From Actinomyces sp. oral taxon 170 str. F0386 (GTDB taxonomy: Bacteria > Actinomycetota > Actinomycetes > Actinomycetales > Actinomycetaceae), in NCBI RefSeq assembly GCF_000195595.1, contig NZ_GL882544.1:124001-188000 (forward strand): a stretch of 64,000 nt of DNA. The letters run 5' to 3'. This document shows, piece by piece, positions 9,887 to 22,959 of this stretch (position 1 is the first letter of the stretch; the number at the start of each line of letters is the position of its first letter). Below the pieces are notes generated by a model. That model did not search any database. It was not told the DNA's origin and saw nothing but the letters and a program-made list of their open reading frames with translations. Made by a program: the position numbers and the translations under genes.

Positions 9887-10894
9887 TCATACCAGCGCTC
9901 GCGGATGGCTGGTGGCGTAGACCTCCCGCAGGTGGTCGACGGTGACCTTCGTGTAGATCTGGGTGGTGGTGACCGAGGCGTGTCCGAGCATCTCCTGGAC
10001 GACGCGCACGTCCGCGCCTCCGGCCAGCAGGTGGGTGGCGAAGGAGTGCCGCAGGGTGTGAGGCGAGATGTGACGCTCGGTGGAGGCTCCGGCTCCGGTG
10101 AGCCCAGCTCGCTCTGCAGCCTGCTGCAAGACGGCCCAGGCGCTCTGCCGGCTCAGGGGCCTGCCCAGGGTGTTGAGGAAGACCTGCGGTACTCCCCTGC
10201 CCTTCTCCGCCAAGGCCGGCCGGCCTCGAACCAGGTAGGCGTCAAGCGCCTCCCAGGCGTAGGTGCCCATGGGGACCACGCGTTCCTTGCGTCCTTTGCC
10301 GAACAGTCGCAGCAGCCTGGAGTCGGCGTCGAGATCGTCGACGACGAGCCCGACCGCCTCGGAAATGCGGGCGCCGGTGGCGTAGAGGACCTCCAGCAGT
10401 GCCCGGTCCCGCAGACTCACCGGGGAATCGTCGATACTGGCGGCTTCCAGAAGGCGGCGGACCTCCTCGATGCTCAGGGCCTTGGGTAGCCGCCTGCCGG
10501 GCTGAGGCGGGCGCACTGTGGCCGAGGGGTCCTGCGAGGTGGTGCCCTCGGCCAGGAGAAACTTGTGCCAGCCGCGTACGGCGGTGACAGTTCTGGAGGC
10601 CGACGACGAGGCCAGTGGGCGGGCGCCGTCGGCTCCGGTGCGCAGCGCCTCGAGGAAGCCGGTCACGTCGTTGCGGCTCACCTCCTGCGGGGCCTCGATG
10701 CCGCCGGTTCTCAGATAGCGCAGGTAGCGGCCCAGATCGCGCTCGTAGGCACTCAGGGTGTGGGGGCTCAGCCCACGCTCGACGCGCAGATGCGCGAGGT
10801 AGCCGCGTAGCGCCCGGTCCAGAGCGTCGCCACGCGGATCCTGGGTGGTACCGACGGCCGCGGCCGTCGTCTTCGCCGTGCTCGTCGCAGCCAG
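9887..10894 (-). CDS. xerD: Site-specific tyrosine recombinase XerD (start uncertain)
   Basis: The tyrosine recombinase that acts at dif to resolve chromosome dimers. The catalytic domain is intact: Arg in [33 protein letters not shown] and the nucleophilic Tyr in QIYTKV. The first conventional start in frame, GTG at 10681, would remove most of the core-binding domain. Yet the frame upstream still encodes it ([30 protein letters not shown], about 10830-10690). No ATG, GTG or TTG lies in frame there, so the CTG at 10894, giving 335 residues, is used as a placeholder. The gene follows secG by seven bases with this start. Confidence 0.85.
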   Translation of the reverse strand: MAATSTAKTTAAAVGTTQDPRGDALDRALRGYLAHLRVERGLSPHTLSAYERDLGRYLRYLRTGGIEAPQEVSRNDVTGFLEALRTGADGARPLASSSASRTVTAVRGWHKFLLAEGTTSQDPSATVRPPQPGRRLPKALSIEEVRRLLEAASIDDSPVSLRDRALLEVLYATGARISEAVGLVVDDLDADSRLLRLFGKGRKERVVPMGTYAWEALDAYLVRGRPALAEKGRGVPQVFLNTLGRPLSRQSAWAVLQQAAERAGLTGAGASTERHISPHTLRHSFATHLLAGGADVRVVQEMLGHASVTTTQIYTKVTVDHLREVYATSHPRALV

Positions 10895-10901
10895 CCGATG
10901 C

Positions 10902-11144
10902 TCAGCCGAGCTTGGCGACCAGGCCGAGCCCGACGATCGTGATCGTCCAGGTGATGGCCACGGCCACGGTGATGCGGTCGAGGTTGCGCTCGGCCACGCC
11001 GGAGGATCCGGCTGAGGAGGAGATGCCGCCGCCGAACATGTCCGACAGACCGCCTCCCTTGCCCTTGTGCAGGAGGATCGACATGATGAGGAAGAAGCTC
11101 GAGAGGACGAGCAGCACCTGAAGGACGATACGCACCACGTTCAC
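10902..11144 (-). CDS. secG: Preprotein translocase subunit SecG
   Basis: An 80-residue membrane protein with two transmembrane segments (about residues 4-22 and 55-75) joined by the conserved loop [16 protein letters not shown]. It is the small accessory subunit of SecYEG. The GTG at 11144 has AAGGGAA upstream and gives the family length. The frame extends further upstream without family features. SecG at the end of gap-pgk-tpiA is a conserved actinobacterial order. Confidence 0.95.
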   Translation of the reverse strand: MNVVRIVLQVLLVLSSFFLIMSILLHKGKGGGLSDMFGGGISSSAGSSGVAERNLDRITVAVAITWTITIVGLGLVAKLG

Positions 11145-11269
11145 GCCGCATTCCCTTCGTCGTTGGTTTCGTCTTGCTGTGGGGGCCTCACGCCGTTTGG
11201 GGCCGACGCGGTCCTCGAAGGAGACGTGCGCCCCCACCTGCCCGCCTGGCAGTCTACCTGCAACACGTC

Positions 11270-11308
11270 GGGTCCCGGACACCGCGTGGTGTGAGGTGTC
11301 CGGGACCC
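11270..11308. terminator. Perfect 14-bp stem-loop between tpiA and secG
   Basis: Arms at 11270-11283 and 11295-11308 are exact inverted repeats (gggtcccggacacc) around an 11-base loop. It lies in the 230-base gap after the tpiA stop and before the secG start. No T-run follows on either strand. This is common for actinobacterial terminators but leaves open a role in RNA stability. Confidence 0.6.
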
Positions 11309-11375
11309 TGGCTATGAGTGCTGAGAGTCTGCGGGGAACCGGTGGCAGCCGGACCCTCATCGAGACCCAGGCTGC

Positions 11376-12155
11376 TCAGGAGTAGAAGCCCGCCATGGCG
11401 GCGAAGGAGTCGGCCTTGAGGGAGGCTCCGCCGACAAGCGCACCGTCGACATCGGGCTGGGCCATGAGCTCCTTGATGTTGCCGGGCTTGGCGGAGCCAC
11501 CATAGAGGATACGGGTGGCATCGGCGGTGGCGTCACCGTAGTCGGCGCGCAGGGCCTCACGGATCGCTCCGCACACCTCCTGGGCGTCCTCGGCGGTGGC
11601 GGTCTCGCCAGTGCCGATGGCCCAGATGGGCTCGTAGGCGATGACGATCTTGGCGACGTCCTCGCCGCTCCACCCCTCCAGGGCTGCGCGGATCTGCCCC
11701 AGGACGAACTCGACGTGGGTGCCCGCCTTGCGGATCTCGAGGGCCTCACCGCAGCACAGGATGGGTGTCATACCGGCGTCGAGCACCTTGCGAGCCTTGG
11801 CACCCACAAGGGCGTCGGACTCGCCGTGGTACTCGCGGCGCTCGGAGTGGCCCATGACCACGTAGCTGCAGCCGAGCTTGGCGAGCATCTCGGTGGAGAT
11901 CTCACCGGTGTAGGCGCCGTTGTCGTGGGTGGAGACGTCCTGGGCGCCGTACTTGACGCTCAGGGAGTCGGCCTCGACGATGGTCTGCACGGTGCGGATG
12001 TCCGTGAAGGGCGGGATCACGAGGACCTCGCACTTGGCATAGTCGTGGTCGTGGTCCTTGAGCTCCATGGCCAGGCCCTGGACGAGATGGTTGGCCTCGA
12101 GGTGGTCGAGGTTCATCTTCCAGTTGCCCGCCATGAGCGGAGTGCGATTGCTCAT
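11376..12155 (-). CDS. tpiA: Triosephosphate isomerase
   Basis: A 259-residue TIM-barrel enzyme interconverting dihydroxyacetone phosphate and glyceraldehyde 3-phosphate. The catalytic set is visible: Asn and Lys in GNWKMN, His in VMGHSERR, and Glu in the signature [22 protein letters not shown] forms the phosphate site. It lies 15 bases after pgk, so gap-pgk-tpiA form a leftward glycolytic group. Confidence 0.98.
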   Translation of the reverse strand: MSNRTPLMAGNWKMNLDHLEANHLVQGLAMELKDHDHDYAKCEVLVIPPFTDIRTVQTIVEADSLSVKYGAQDVSTHDNGAYTGEISTEMLAKLGCSYVVMGHSERREYHGESDALVGAKARKVLDAGMTPILCCGEALEIRKAGTHVEFVLGQIRAALEGWSGEDVAKIVIAYEPIWAIGTGETATAEDAQEVCGAIREALRADYGDATADATRILYGGSAKPGNIKELMAQPDVDGALVGGASLKADSFAAMAGFYS

Positions 12156-12170
12156 CTAGGTTGCCTTCCT

Positions 12171-13364
12171 TCAGTCTTCGAGCACTGCGATACCGGGCAG
12201 GGTCTTGCCCTCGAGGAGCTCGAGGGAGGCACCACCACCGGTGGAAATGTGGGAGAACGTAGCCTCATCGAAGCCGAGCGTGCGCACGGCCGCGGCGGAG
12301 TCGCCACCACCGATGACGGAGAAGGCGTCGGACTCGGAGATCGCCTTGGCCACGGCCTTGGTGCCCTCGGCGAAGGCCGGGAACTCGAAGACGCCCATGG
12401 GGCCGTTCCACACCACGGTCTTGGAGGTGGCAATGGCGTCGGCGAAGAGCCCCCGTGTCTTGGGACCGATGTCCAGCCCCATCTGGTCAGCAGGCAGCTC
12501 GTTGGAGAGCACGACGGCGGCAGGGGCATCCGCGGCGAAGGTCGGAGCCACAACGGTGTCAACGGGCAGGAGAAGCTCGACGCCGTTGGCCTTGGCGGTC
12601 TCCAGGTAGCCCTTGACGGTCTCGATCTGGTCCTTCTCCAGCAGGGAGGTGCCCACCTCGTAGCCTTGGGCGGCCAGGAAGGTGTAGGCCATACCGCCAC
12701 CGATGAGGAGACGGTCGGCCTTACCCAGCAGGTTGGAGATGACGCCGAGCTTGTCGGAGACCTTGGAGCCACCGAGCACAACGGTGTAGGGGCGCTCGGG
12801 GTCGTTGACGGCGCGCCCCAGGGACTCGATCTCCTTGACGACGAGCAGACCGGCCGCCGAGGGCAGCAGCTTGGCGACATCGTAGACGGAGGCCTGCTTG
12901 CGGTGAACGACACCGAAGCCGTCGGAGACGAAGACATCGGCCAGGGCGGCGAGCTCGGCGGCGAAGGCCTCCCGCTCAGCGTCGTCCTTCGAGGTCTCGG
13001 CGGCGTTGAATCGCACGTTCTCCAGCAGGACGATCTCACCGTCGCCGGCAGCGGCGACGGCCGCCTTGGCGGACTCACCGACGGTGTCCTCGGCGAGGGT
13101 CACCTTGGCACCGGTGACCTCGGCGAGGCGCTTGGCGACAGGAGCCAGGGAGTAGTCGGGATTGACCTGCCCCTTGGGACGCCCTAGGTGGGCGGTGATG
13201 ATCACCTTGGCGCCGGCGTCGAGCAGGGTACGCAGGGTGGGCAGAGCCGCCTGGATGCGGCCGTCGTCGGTGATGTTCTTGTCGGCGTCCAGCGGCACAT
13301 TGAAGTCGGAGCGGACCAGGACTCGCTTGCCCTTGAGGTCGCCCAGGGACTCGATGGTCTTCAT
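12171..13364 (-). CDS. pgk: Phosphoglycerate kinase
   Basis: A 397-residue two-domain kinase making ATP from 1,3-bisphosphoglycerate. The N-domain has [12 protein letters not shown] and TAHLGRPKG. The C-domain has [21 protein letters not shown] and [13 protein letters not shown]. The ATG at 13364 follows GAGAGG and directly precedes the fold. Upstream in-frame codons only cover the hairpin and intergenic DNA. It is separated from gap by about 110 bases containing a strong stem-loop. Confidence 0.98.
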   Translation of the reverse strand: MKTIESLGDLKGKRVLVRSDFNVPLDADKNITDDGRIQAALPTLRTLLDAGAKVIITAHLGRPKGQVNPDYSLAPVAKRLAEVTGAKVTLAEDTVGESAKAAVAAAGDGEIVLLENVRFNAAETSKDDAEREAFAAELAALADVFVSDGFGVVHRKQASVYDVAKLLPSAAGLLVVKEIESLGRAVNDPERPYTVVLGGSKVSDKLGVISNLLGKADRLLIGGGMAYTFLAAQGYEVGTSLLEKDQIETVKGYLETAKANGVELLLPVDTVVAPTFAADAPAAVVLSNELPADQMGLDIGPKTRGLFADAIATSKTVVWNGPMGVFEFPAFAEGTKAVAKAISESDAFSVIGGGDSAAAVRTLGFDEATFSHISTGGGASLELLEGKTLPGIAVLED

Positions 13365-13408
13365 AAAGCCTCTCATCGGTTGTGGGTGATGGTATTGGGG
13401 ATCGGACG

Positions 13409-13448
13409 GACGGCGCCCGCGCACGCATAGCGTGGCGCGGGCGCCGTC
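13409..13448. terminator. Perfect 14-bp GC-rich stem-loop between gap and pgk
   Basis: Arms gacggcgcccgcgc at 13409-13422 and its exact complement at 13435-13448 enclose a 12-base loop that can pair further (acgc/gcgt). It lies just after the gap stop on the minus strand and before pgk. There is no T-run. It could terminate part of the transcripts or set a higher gap mRNA level than pgk by protecting the 3' end. Confidence 0.6.
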
Positions 13449-13477
13449 TCCTAGAGAGTCATGCTCTCGGTCTGGTC

Positions 13478-14536
<1,059 letters not shown>

Positions 14537-14734
14537 TCACACACAGCGTGTGCTCCGGAACATCTTCAGCTCACATCCGATTCAGCTCCGGCACGGCAGA
14601 GTCTAGCCACACTGGGCAGCCGCTGGGAGCCGTCGACCACGCCACGGGCGAACACTGTGATGCACAAACCAGCCTCTGCGGCAGCCATGACCATCGACCA
14701 CCCCTAGAGCCAGGACCGAGGTCCCATTCTATGC

Positions 14735-15715
14735 TCAGGGCTCGAGCATCTCCTGAGTGAGAACCGACTCGGTGTCAGGGATGCCCAGCTCGTGCGCCTG
14801 CTTGTCCGCCATGGCCAGAAGCCGGCGAATGCGTCCGGCAACGGCGTCCTTGGTCAGCTGCGGGTCGGAGAGCTGGCCAAGCTCCTCCAAGGACGCCTGC
14901 TTGTGCGCGATGCGCAGCCGACCGGCCTGAAGCAGGTGAACAGGGACGTCATCCCCCAGGATCTCGAAGGCACGTTCGACCCGAGCCCCTGAGGCCACCG
15001 CAGCGCGGGCCGAACGACGCAGGTTCGCGTCGTCGAAGTTGGCCAGGCGGTTGGCGGTCCCCCGCGACTCGCGCCGGGATCGGCGCTCGGCCCACACCTT
15101 GAAAGCCTCCGGCGCCCCCATCCTCTCCAGGAGGATACCGATGGCCTCTCCGTCACGAACGACGACACGGTCGGCCCCGCGCACCTCCCGCGCCTTGGCG
15201 GAGATATCGAAGCGCCGTGCAGCCCCGACAAGGGCCAGTGCGGCCTCGGATCCGGGACAGGTGACCTCCAGGGAGGAGGACCGGCCGGGCTCAGTCAGCG
15301 AACCGCGGGCCAGGAACGCGCCGCGCCAGGCGGCGGCAGCGGCGTTGCGCCCTCCTTGAACGACGGCGACCGGCATGCCGCGCACCGGACGTCCACGATC
15401 GTCGACCAGCCCTGAGAGCCGGGCCAGGTCCTTGCCCCGCTGAGTCACCCGCAGCACATAGCGAGATCCTCGGTGCAGGGAGCCGCCCTGAACCACCATG
15501 ACCTCGGGCTCCATTCCGTAGAGCTCCTTGAGGTGCTGGTGCAGCCGGCGTACAGCTCCGCCGTGGTCGAGCTCGGCCTCGACGACGATGCGCCCGGAGA
15601 CGATGTGCAGCCCCCCGGCGAAGCGCAGCATCGCAGAGACCTCCGCCCGTCGTTGGGCGGCGTTCTCGGTGACGACGAGCGCGAGCTCATCCTTGACGGT
15701 AACCGTCAGCGACAT
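14735..15715 (-). CDS. whiA: Sporulation/cell-division regulator WhiA
   Basis: A 326-residue protein combining a degenerate LAGLIDADG-type fold with a C-terminal helix-turn-helix ([25 protein letters not shown]). In Streptomyces WhiA works with WhiB on division and sporulation genes. Non-sporulating actinobacteria keep it as a division-linked regulator. The ATG at 15715 begins [12 protein letters not shown], the canonical family start. Upstream in-frame codons are discarded. The order rapZ-yvcK-whiA is nearly universal in Gram-positive bacteria, although 280 bases here separate yvcK from whiA. Confidence 0.96.
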   Translation of the reverse strand: MSLTVTVKDELALVVTENAAQRRAEVSAMLRFAGGLHIVSGRIVVEAELDHGGAVRRLHQHLKELYGMEPEVMVVQGGSLHRGSRYVLRVTQRGKDLARLSGLVDDRGRPVRGMPVAVVQGGRNAAAAAWRGAFLARGSLTEPGRSSSLEVTCPGSEAALALVGAARRFDISAKAREVRGADRVVVRDGEAIGILLERMGAPEAFKVWAERRSRRESRGTANRLANFDDANLRRSARAAVASGARVERAFEILGDDVPVHLLQAGRLRIAHKQASLEELGQLSDPQLTKDAVAGRIRRLLAMADKQAHELGIPDTESVLTQEMLEP

Positions 15716-15996
15716 AGGTGGGCTCCTCGTGATCGGTTCTGATGAAGTGGTTGAAGCTGCTGGTGGCACTCGAGTCCAGTCGGTGTGTCACTCACGAGGA
15801 CACGGACCGGCAGCAAGCGAAGCAGGCGGGACGAAGGCACGTGGTGCGGCCGGAGGCTCATCTAAGAAAATTCCTAGCAGTAGCACCCTGCTGCTGGCTG
15901 GGCGGGGCCGCGGAGAATTATGAACGATGGCGAGCATCAGGATTCTTCAATGAGTCCATTGTCACGATTCACTGTGATCCGTATTGACATGATCCA

Positions 15997-16992
15997 TCAG
16001 GCCTTGTCGGTGACATCCCCCAGCGCCCCCTCGAAGGCGTCCCGGAAGGCGGCCGCCAGGCGCAGCGGGTCGTGGTGGCACAGGGCCTCACCGGTACGCA
16101 CCTGCCGCAGGACGACGGCCGCCCCCATCACCGAGGCTACCGCCTCGAGATCGTCAACGTCCTCGACGGTTGACGGATCGGCCAGCACCACGTCCAGGCG
16201 CAGATCGGGTGCGTACTGCCTCAGAACCCGTAGATGGTCAGCACTGGTCATACCATCGGTCTCGCCCTGCTGCGCGGAGAGGTTGAGGACCACGACCTTG
16301 CGGGCCGAGGTGTTCACCAGCGCCTGACGCATGGCGGGCAGGATGAGGTGAGGAAGCACCGAGGTGTACCAGGAGCCCGGCCCCAGGACCACCCAGTCCG
16401 CCTCATCGATGGCACGCAGCGCCTCCGGGTGGGCATCGGCGTCCTGAGGAACCATTCCCACGTTCTCCAGACGTCCTCGGGCCGAGGCCACAGCCACCTG
16501 CCCGCTGACTCTACGGCTGGTTCCTCCCGAGACGATGTCCGCCTCGATAACCAGAGGCGAGGAGGACATAGGCACGACCCGGCCATGGATCGTCAGCAGG
16601 CGCCCCACCCAGTCGAGCCCGGCGACGTCGTCTCCGAGCAGCTGCCACAGGGCCAGGATGAGCAGGTTTCCCAGCGCGTGGTTATCGAGCTCACCCTGCC
16701 CCTCGAAACGGTGCTGGAGCACGTCGCGCCAGGTCAGGCCCCACTCGGAGTCGTCGCACAGAGACGCCAGCGCCATCCGCAGGTCTCCCGGCGGCAGGCA
16801 GTCGAACTCTCGGCGCAGGCGCCCCGAGGAGCCGCCGTCGTCAGCGACGGTGACGACGGCGGTAAGCCGGTGACTGATGTGCTTCAGAGCCCGAAGCGTG
16901 GCCGATAGGCCGTGGCCTCCTCCCAGTGCGACGACGGCGGGGCCCTCCTCACCGCGACGGGGCCACCCCGCCACATCGATCGTCGTTCCCAC
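15997..16992 (-). CDS. yvcK: YvcK/CofD-like gluconeogenesis factor
   Basis: A 331-residue cytoplasmic protein of the CofD-like fold, binding UDP-sugars in Bacillus and influencing cell-wall precursor flow. The nucleotide-binding opening is VVALGGGHGLSATLRAL, followed by VADDGGSSGRLRREF, the DNHALGNLLI helix and VVLGPGSWYTSVLPHL. Its start lies three bases after the rapZ stop, so the two are co-translated or at least co-transcribed. Confidence 0.95.
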   Translation of the reverse strand: MGTTIDVAGWPRRGEEGPAVVALGGGHGLSATLRALKHISHRLTAVVTVADDGGSSGRLRREFDCLPPGDLRMALASLCDDSEWGLTWRDVLQHRFEGQGELDNHALGNLLILALWQLLGDDVAGLDWVGRLLTIHGRVVPMSSSPLVIEADIVSGGTSRRVSGQVAVASARGRLENVGMVPQDADAHPEALRAIDEADWVVLGPGSWYTSVLPHLILPAMRQALVNTSARKVVVLNLSAQQGETDGMTSADHLRVLRQYAPDLRLDVVLADPSTVEDVDDLEAVASVMGAAVVLRQVRTGEALCHHDPLRLAAAFRDAFEGALGDVTDKA

Positions 16993-16995
16993 TGC

Positions 16996-17970
16996 CTACT
17001 CCCGTCCCAGGTCACGGTGCTGGACGACAACCTCGAAGCCCGCTCTGCGCAGCCTGACCCCGAGCCTCTCCGCCGAGGCCACGGAGCGGTGCTTGCCGCC
17101 GGTACAGCCCACCGCCAGGGTAACGTGAGGCTTGAGCTCATCAACATACTGCGGAAGTGCGGGAATGAGCAGATCCGCATATCCGTCGACGAAGGCGGCC
17201 GCGCCCTTTTGGGCAAAGACATAGTCGGCCACCGGAGAGTCTCGACCGGTGAGGTGGCGTAGCTCGGAGACCCAGTAGGGGTTGGGGATGAAGCGCACGT
17301 CCAGGACATGGTCGGCGTCCAGGGGGATGCCGTACTTGAACCCGAAGGACATGACGTTGATACGTAGAGCCAGGTCCGACTCGTGCGCCACGAGCTCGCG
17401 CACCCGCCGGGCCAGGTCGTGGACGGAGTAGCTGGAGGTGTCGATGACGATGTCGGCCACACCACGCAGCCCTCCGAGGAGAGTGCGCTCGTGCTCGATA
17501 CCGTCGAGAACGGAGCCATTGCCCTGCAGCGGGTGGGGCCGGCGCGAGGACTCGAAGCGCCTGACCAGGGCGGCGTCGGAGGCGTCCAGGAAGATGAGCC
17601 GCACGTCTGTGCCGTTGTCCCGGACCTTGCGCAGGTAGTCCATGAAGTGGGAGAAGAACTCCCGGCTGCGCACGTCGACCACGGCGGCCAACCGGTGCAC
17701 GCCGGCTCCAACAGTCGTCATCATGCCGGACAGAGCCGGCAGCAGCTGGGGCGGAAGGTTGTCCACCACGTACCAGTCGAGGTCCTCCAGGGCGTTGGCC
17801 GCGCGTGAGCGCCCGGCGCCGGACATGCCTGTGACAATGATCAGCTCGGGCCGCTCAGCGGGCGGAACCGGAGGGGTGGCCTCATCGAGGGCCGGGATCT
17901 CGATAGGAACCGTGTCCTGAAACCGCTTGCGCTTGCCGGAGGAAGACTGGGGGCGGCGCTCGTCATGCAT
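16996..17970 (-). CDS. rapZ: RNase adapter / nucleotide-binding protein RapZ
   Basis: A 324-residue P-loop protein. The Walker A motif is GMSGAGRS, with Arg instead of the usual Lys, as in many actinobacterial members. The C-terminal region has [14 protein letters not shown], the conserved YvcJ/RapZ signature. In E. coli RapZ presents small RNAs to RNase E for glucosamine-6-phosphate synthesis control. In actinobacteria the target is not settled. It is divergent from purT and leads rapZ-yvcK-whiA. Confidence 0.95.
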   Translation of the reverse strand: MHDERRPQSSSGKRKRFQDTVPIEIPALDEATPPVPPAERPELIIVTGMSGAGRSRAANALEDLDWYVVDNLPPQLLPALSGMMTTVGAGVHRLAAVVDVRSREFFSHFMDYLRKVRDNGTDVRLIFLDASDAALVRRFESSRRPHPLQGNGSVLDGIEHERTLLGGLRGVADIVIDTSSYSVHDLARRVRELVAHESDLALRINVMSFGFKYGIPLDADHVLDVRFIPNPYWVSELRHLTGRDSPVADYVFAQKGAAAFVDGYADLLIPALPQYVDELKPHVTLAVGCTGGKHRSVASAERLGVRLRRAGFEVVVQHRDLGRE

Positions 17971-18090
17971 GTCCCAAGCATCGCACGTCCGGGGGCACTA
18001 TCCGCCGCCGACGCCGGATTACCGGTAGCGTTTCACCGTTGCCCGTACACGTTCTCGCCGGTTCTCGGCACCCAGACGCCAGGAGGTCCC

Positions 18091-19377
18091 ATGAGCCCCT
18101 CCCGCATGTCCGATCAGGCCCCTTCATCCCCGTCCGCGTCCCAGGAGACTCCGACGCCGCAACCCGGTGCCCCGGTCCTGGGCACGCCCTGGACTCGCAG
18201 CGCGACGAAGGTGGCACTGCTGGGTGCCGGTGAGATCGGTAAGGAGGTGACGATTGCGCTCAGCCGTCTCGGAGTAGAGATCACGGCTATCGACCGCTAT
18301 GACGGGGCCCCGGCCCAGCAGGTGGCCCACAACGCCCTGACGGTGGACATGAGCGACCCCGAGGCGCTCACCGCGGCCATCCGTTCCAGCGGCGCCACCA
18401 TCGTGGTCCCCGAGATCGAGGCACTGGCAACCGACGCCCTCGTGGCCCTGGAGCAGGCCGGCGAGGTGCGGGTGGTGCCCACGGCCCGCGCGGTGCAGCT
18501 GACGATGAACCGTGAGGGGATCCGCCGTCTGGCGGCTGAGGAGCTGGGACTGCCGACCAGTCCCTACGCCTTCGCCTCCTGTCTGGAGGAACTGGTGGCA
18601 GGCGCCCAGCAGGTGGGCTTCCCGTGCGTGGTCAAGCCGGTCATGTCGTCGTCGGGCCACGGCCAGTCGGTGGTGCGCGGCCCGGAGGACCTGGAGGCGG
18701 CATGGCGCTATGCGGCAGCCGACGGACGGATCAACCGTGGCCGGGTCATTGTGGAGGGCTTTGTCCGCTTCGACACCGAGATCACTCTGCTCACGGTGCG
18801 CTGGCGTCATCCAGGCACTGGCGAGACGGTGACGAGCTTCTGCGAACCGATCGGGCACCGGCAGGTCGACGGAGACTACGTCGAGTCCTGGCAGCCACAG
18901 AGCCTGAACCAGGCTGCCCTGAAACGGGCCCAGCAGGTGGCCGAGGCCGTGACCGCGGCGCTGGGCGGCTGGGGTCTGTTCGGCGTCGAGCTGTTCATCC
19001 GCGGGGAGGAGGTCCTCTTCTCTGAGGTCTCGCCCCGCCCGCATGACACCGGCCTGGTGACCTTGGCGAGCCAGCGACTCAGTGAGTTCGAGCTGCACGC
19101 CCGAGCTCTGCTGGGGTTGCCCGTGGACACCTTGCTGCGCTCCCCCGGCGCCTCGGTAACCATCAAGGCCACCGGTGACTCCGCGCACGGTGAGGGAGTG
19201 AGCTTCGCCGGCCTTGATGAGGCACTCATGCAGCACGGTGTGGACCTGCGCCTGTTCGGCAAGCCCGAGGCCCACCCGGGTCGGCGGCTGGGCGTCGTCG
19301 TGGTCTGCGCCGACGACGTCCAGATCGCCGGTGACCGAGCGCGCGCCGCTGCCCGAGCGATCCGTCCCAGCGTCTGA
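18091..19377 (+). CDS. purT: Formate-dependent GAR transformylase PurT
   Basis: A 428-residue ATP-grasp enzyme that formylates glycinamide ribonucleotide using formate and ATP, bypassing folate-dependent PurN. It has the preATP-grasp fold ([21 protein letters not shown]), the ATP-grasp core ([26 protein letters not shown]) and metal-binding [25 protein letters not shown]. The ATG at 18091 has an ideal AGGAGG seven bases upstream. The frame extends upstream into rapZ without family signal. It begins the accessory block that separates rapZ from uvrC, and a formate-based enzyme suits a fermentative anaerobe. Confidence 0.95.
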   Translation: MSPSRMSDQAPSSPSASQETPTPQPGAPVLGTPWTRSATKVALLGAGEIGKEVTIALSRLGVEITAIDRYDGAPAQQVAHNALTVDMSDPEALTAAIRSSGATIVVPEIEALATDALVALEQAGEVRVVPTARAVQLTMNREGIRRLAAEELGLPTSPYAFASCLEELVAGAQQVGFPCVVKPVMSSSGHGQSVVRGPEDLEAAWRYAAADGRINRGRVIVEGFVRFDTEITLLTVRWRHPGTGETVTSFCEPIGHRQVDGDYVESWQPQSLNQAALKRAQQVAEAVTAALGGWGLFGVELFIRGEEVLFSEVSPRPHDTGLVTLASQRLSEFELHARALLGLPVDTLLRSPGASVTIKATGDSAHGEGVSFAGLDEALMQHGVDLRLFGKPEAHPGRRLGVVVVCADDVQIAGDRARAAARAIRPSV

Positions 19378-19419
19378 GCCGGTCACCCGGACTGCGAGGC
19401 CTCGGCAGACAGTCCCCGT

Positions 19420-20895
<1,476 letters not shown>

Positions 20896-20925
20896 TCAGT
20901 TTCGGTTCATCGGTGAGGTATCGGT

Positions 20926-22776
20926 TCAGTGGTCGATCTCGACCACGGTGGTACTGATGGTGACCTCGCCATCAACGATCGGGACGACGGCGCCCAACGA
21001 GGCGGTGTTGGTGACGACGAGGATCGTGGTGGGGTCGTAGCCGGCATCGCGAACCACCTTGAGATCAGCGTCCACCAGAGCCTCACCACGCCCGACTCGT
21101 TCACCGGCGCTCACTTTGGGGGTGAACCCCTCTCCCTTGAGATTGACGGTGTCCAGGCCGACGTGGATGAGGACCTCCACACCGTCGTCGGTCTTGATGC
21201 CATAGGCATGGCCGGAGTCCATGGCGGTGACGACGGTCCCAGATGCCGGTGCGACGACGTGACCATCGGAGGGGATGATGCCGACTCCGTTGCCGAGAGC
21301 TCCGGAGGAGAAGACCGGGTCGGCGACGTTCTCCAGCGGCATGGCGGATCCGTTCATCGGTGAGGTGAGCGCGGTGGTGGACTCGGCATCACTCTCTTCG
21401 GACACGGCCGTGGAGGGCTCATCCGATGCCGGGTCCTTGAATCCGAGGACGAGGGTGAGAGCCAGGGAGATGACGACGGCGACGGCCATACCGATGACGA
21501 CCAGGACGAGGTTTCCGTGGTTGATCAGCGCAGGAACACCGATGAGGGAGGGGAAGACGAAGGAGGTGGAGGCACCGTTTCCTGCTGCGACAATGACGCC
21601 ACCCACGGCACCACCGATGCAGCCGTAGAGGAAGGGACGTTTGAGAGGCAGGTTGACACCGTAGATCCCGGGCTCGGTGATGCCGGCCAGGAACCCGGAC
21701 AGCGAGGCAGGTCCGGCCAGCTCCCGCATCTTCTTGCTGCGCGTGCGGATCATGACGCCGAGGGTCGCTGCCGCCTGGGCCAGAACAGCGGGGAAGATCG
21801 GTCCCGCCATGAGGGAGAAGCCCGGGTCGTTGTACTGGGCGATCATGACCGGCACCAGTCCCCAGTGCACGCCGAACATGACAAAGACCTGCCAGAAGGC
21901 TCCCATGACGGCTCCGGCCACCCAGGGCACGTGCTCGAAAAGCGCGTTCATCAATGAGGCGATGCCGTTCGATGCCGTGGTCGTCACCGGGCCGACGGTG
22001 ATGAGGGTCAGGGGGACCATGACGAGCAGCACGAGCAACGGCACTGAGAAGTTGCGGATGGCTGAGGGCAGAATCCTGGTCAACCAACGCTGTAGATGGG
22101 ACTGGAACCACACGGCCACAATGATCGGGACAAGCGAGGACGTGTAGGAGGCCATGACCACCGGAATACCGAAGAAGGTGACCTGGCCACCGGCGTCGTT
22201 GAGCGCGACGATCTCGGGATACACCAGGGCTCCGGCCAGGGCGACGGCCGTCATCTCATTGGCTTTGAAGTAGCGCGCCGAGGTGATGGCCAGCAGGATC
22301 GGTAGGAAGTACAGGGCTGAGTCACCCGCGGCATTGAGGATCGTGTGGGTGGTCGAGTCCTCCTTCAGCCATCCCAGCGTAGTTGTCAGTGTCAGAAATG
22401 CCTTGATGAGGCCCGTTCCCGCAAGCGTCCACACCACGGGGTTGATGAGGGCCGAGACCATCTTGATGAACCGGTCGAACAGGTTGCCGTCGTTGCCGGT
22501 CGATTCATCGACGTCGCCGGTCAGGTTGGTGAGCCTGACCAGTTCTTCGTGGAGCAGCGGCACGTCGTTGCCGATGACCACCTGGTACTGGCCGCCGGCC
22601 TGTACCACAGTGACGACGCCGTCGAGTGCTTTAACAGCCTCGGTGGAGGCCTTGGACTCGTCCTTGAGGACGAATCGCATACGGGTTGCGCAGTGGGTCA
22701 TGGAGGCGATGTTCTCCTCACCTCCGACATTGTTCAGCAGCCGCGGCGCCAGCGCCGCATAGTCGACCTTCGCCAT
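20926..22776 (-). CDS. bglF: Beta-glucoside PTS transporter, EIIBCA
   Basis: A 616-residue membrane permease that imports and phosphorylates beta-glucosides. The order is EIIB (phospho-Cys29 in MTHCATRMRF), EIIC with about ten membrane segments (residues roughly 105-450, with GITEPGIYGVNLPLKRPF), a linker rich in Ser, Glu and Asp, and EIIA (phospho-His in LIHVGLDTVNLKGEGF, ending VVTNT). The ATG at 22776 has AGGAGG upstream. Its leader carries an antiterminator and a terminator, so expression should need BglG. Confidence 0.96.
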   Translation of the reverse strand: MAKVDYAALAPRLLNNVGGEENIASMTHCATRMRFVLKDESKASTEAVKALDGVVTVVQAGGQYQVVIGNDVPLLHEELVRLTNLTGDVDESTGNDGNLFDRFIKMVSALINPVVWTLAGTGLIKAFLTLTTTLGWLKEDSTTHTILNAAGDSALYFLPILLAITSARYFKANEMTAVALAGALVYPEIVALNDAGGQVTFFGIPVVMASYTSSLVPIIVAVWFQSHLQRWLTRILPSAIRNFSVPLLVLLVMVPLTLITVGPVTTTASNGIASLMNALFEHVPWVAGAVMGAFWQVFVMFGVHWGLVPVMIAQYNDPGFSLMAGPIFPAVLAQAAATLGVMIRTRSKKMRELAGPASLSGFLAGITEPGIYGVNLPLKRPFLYGCIGGAVGGVIVAAGNGASTSFVFPSLIGVPALINHGNLVLVVIGMAVAVVISLALTLVLGFKDPASDEPSTAVSEESDAESTTALTSPMNGSAMPLENVADPVFSSGALGNGVGIIPSDGHVVAPASGTVVTAMDSGHAYGIKTDDGVEVLIHVGLDTVNLKGEGFTPKVSAGERVGRGEALVDADLKVVRDAGYDPTTILVVTNTASLGAVVPIVDGEVTISTTVVEIDH

Positions 22777-22813
22777 TGATGTCCTCCTGAGTGAGCGACC
22801 GCTTCCAGGAAAC

Positions 22814-22865
22814 AAAAAAGACCCGAGACAGTGACAGCGCGTGAACGCTGGAGTGTCTCAGGTCT
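22814..22865 (-). terminator. Conditional intrinsic terminator in the bglF leader
   Basis: On the bgl transcript AGACCTGAGAC (22865-22855) pairs with GTCTCGGGTCT (22829-22819), 11 base pairs with one G-T, followed by six T (22819-22814). A short AGCG/CGCT helix extends the loop side. The 5' arm overlaps the end of the antiterminator site, so the two structures exclude each other. Confidence 0.88.
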
Positions 22866-22887
22866 TGCCCCGGCCGGGTCACAATCC
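22861..22887 (-). promoter_or_regulatory. Ribonucleic antiterminator (RAT) for BglG/LicT
   Basis: The RNA begins GGATTGTGACCC and ends GGGGCAAGACC, matching the LicT/BglG RAT pattern (GGATTGTTAC...GGCAAAACC). The middle pairs as CCCGG/CCGGG. The last six bases are shared with the 5' arm of the terminator. In this family, unphosphorylated-at-PRD1 BglG dimers bind the RAT when substrate drains phosphate from EIIB, letting transcription pass into bglF-bglA. Confidence 0.88.
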
Positions 22888-22959
22888 TACGAATTCCTCG
22901 TCGAAATTCACTAGAAACAATATAAACGATCGGACCACCGAACAAGACAGAATTCTGTG

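Noticed and set aside
8912-10489. Long open frame on the plus strand (525 codons)
   Set aside because: It is antisense to parA and xerD, has Gly/Val/Asp-rich composition typical of GC-rich shadow frames, and no family motifs.
9887-10681. XerD as an element-encoded integrase
   Set aside because: Its position after secG and before parA-scpAB and its close XerD motifs show it is the chromosomal recombinase.
11715-13187. Plus-strand open frame of 490 codons
   Set aside because: It mirrors tpiA and pgk; these are clearly conserved on the minus strand.
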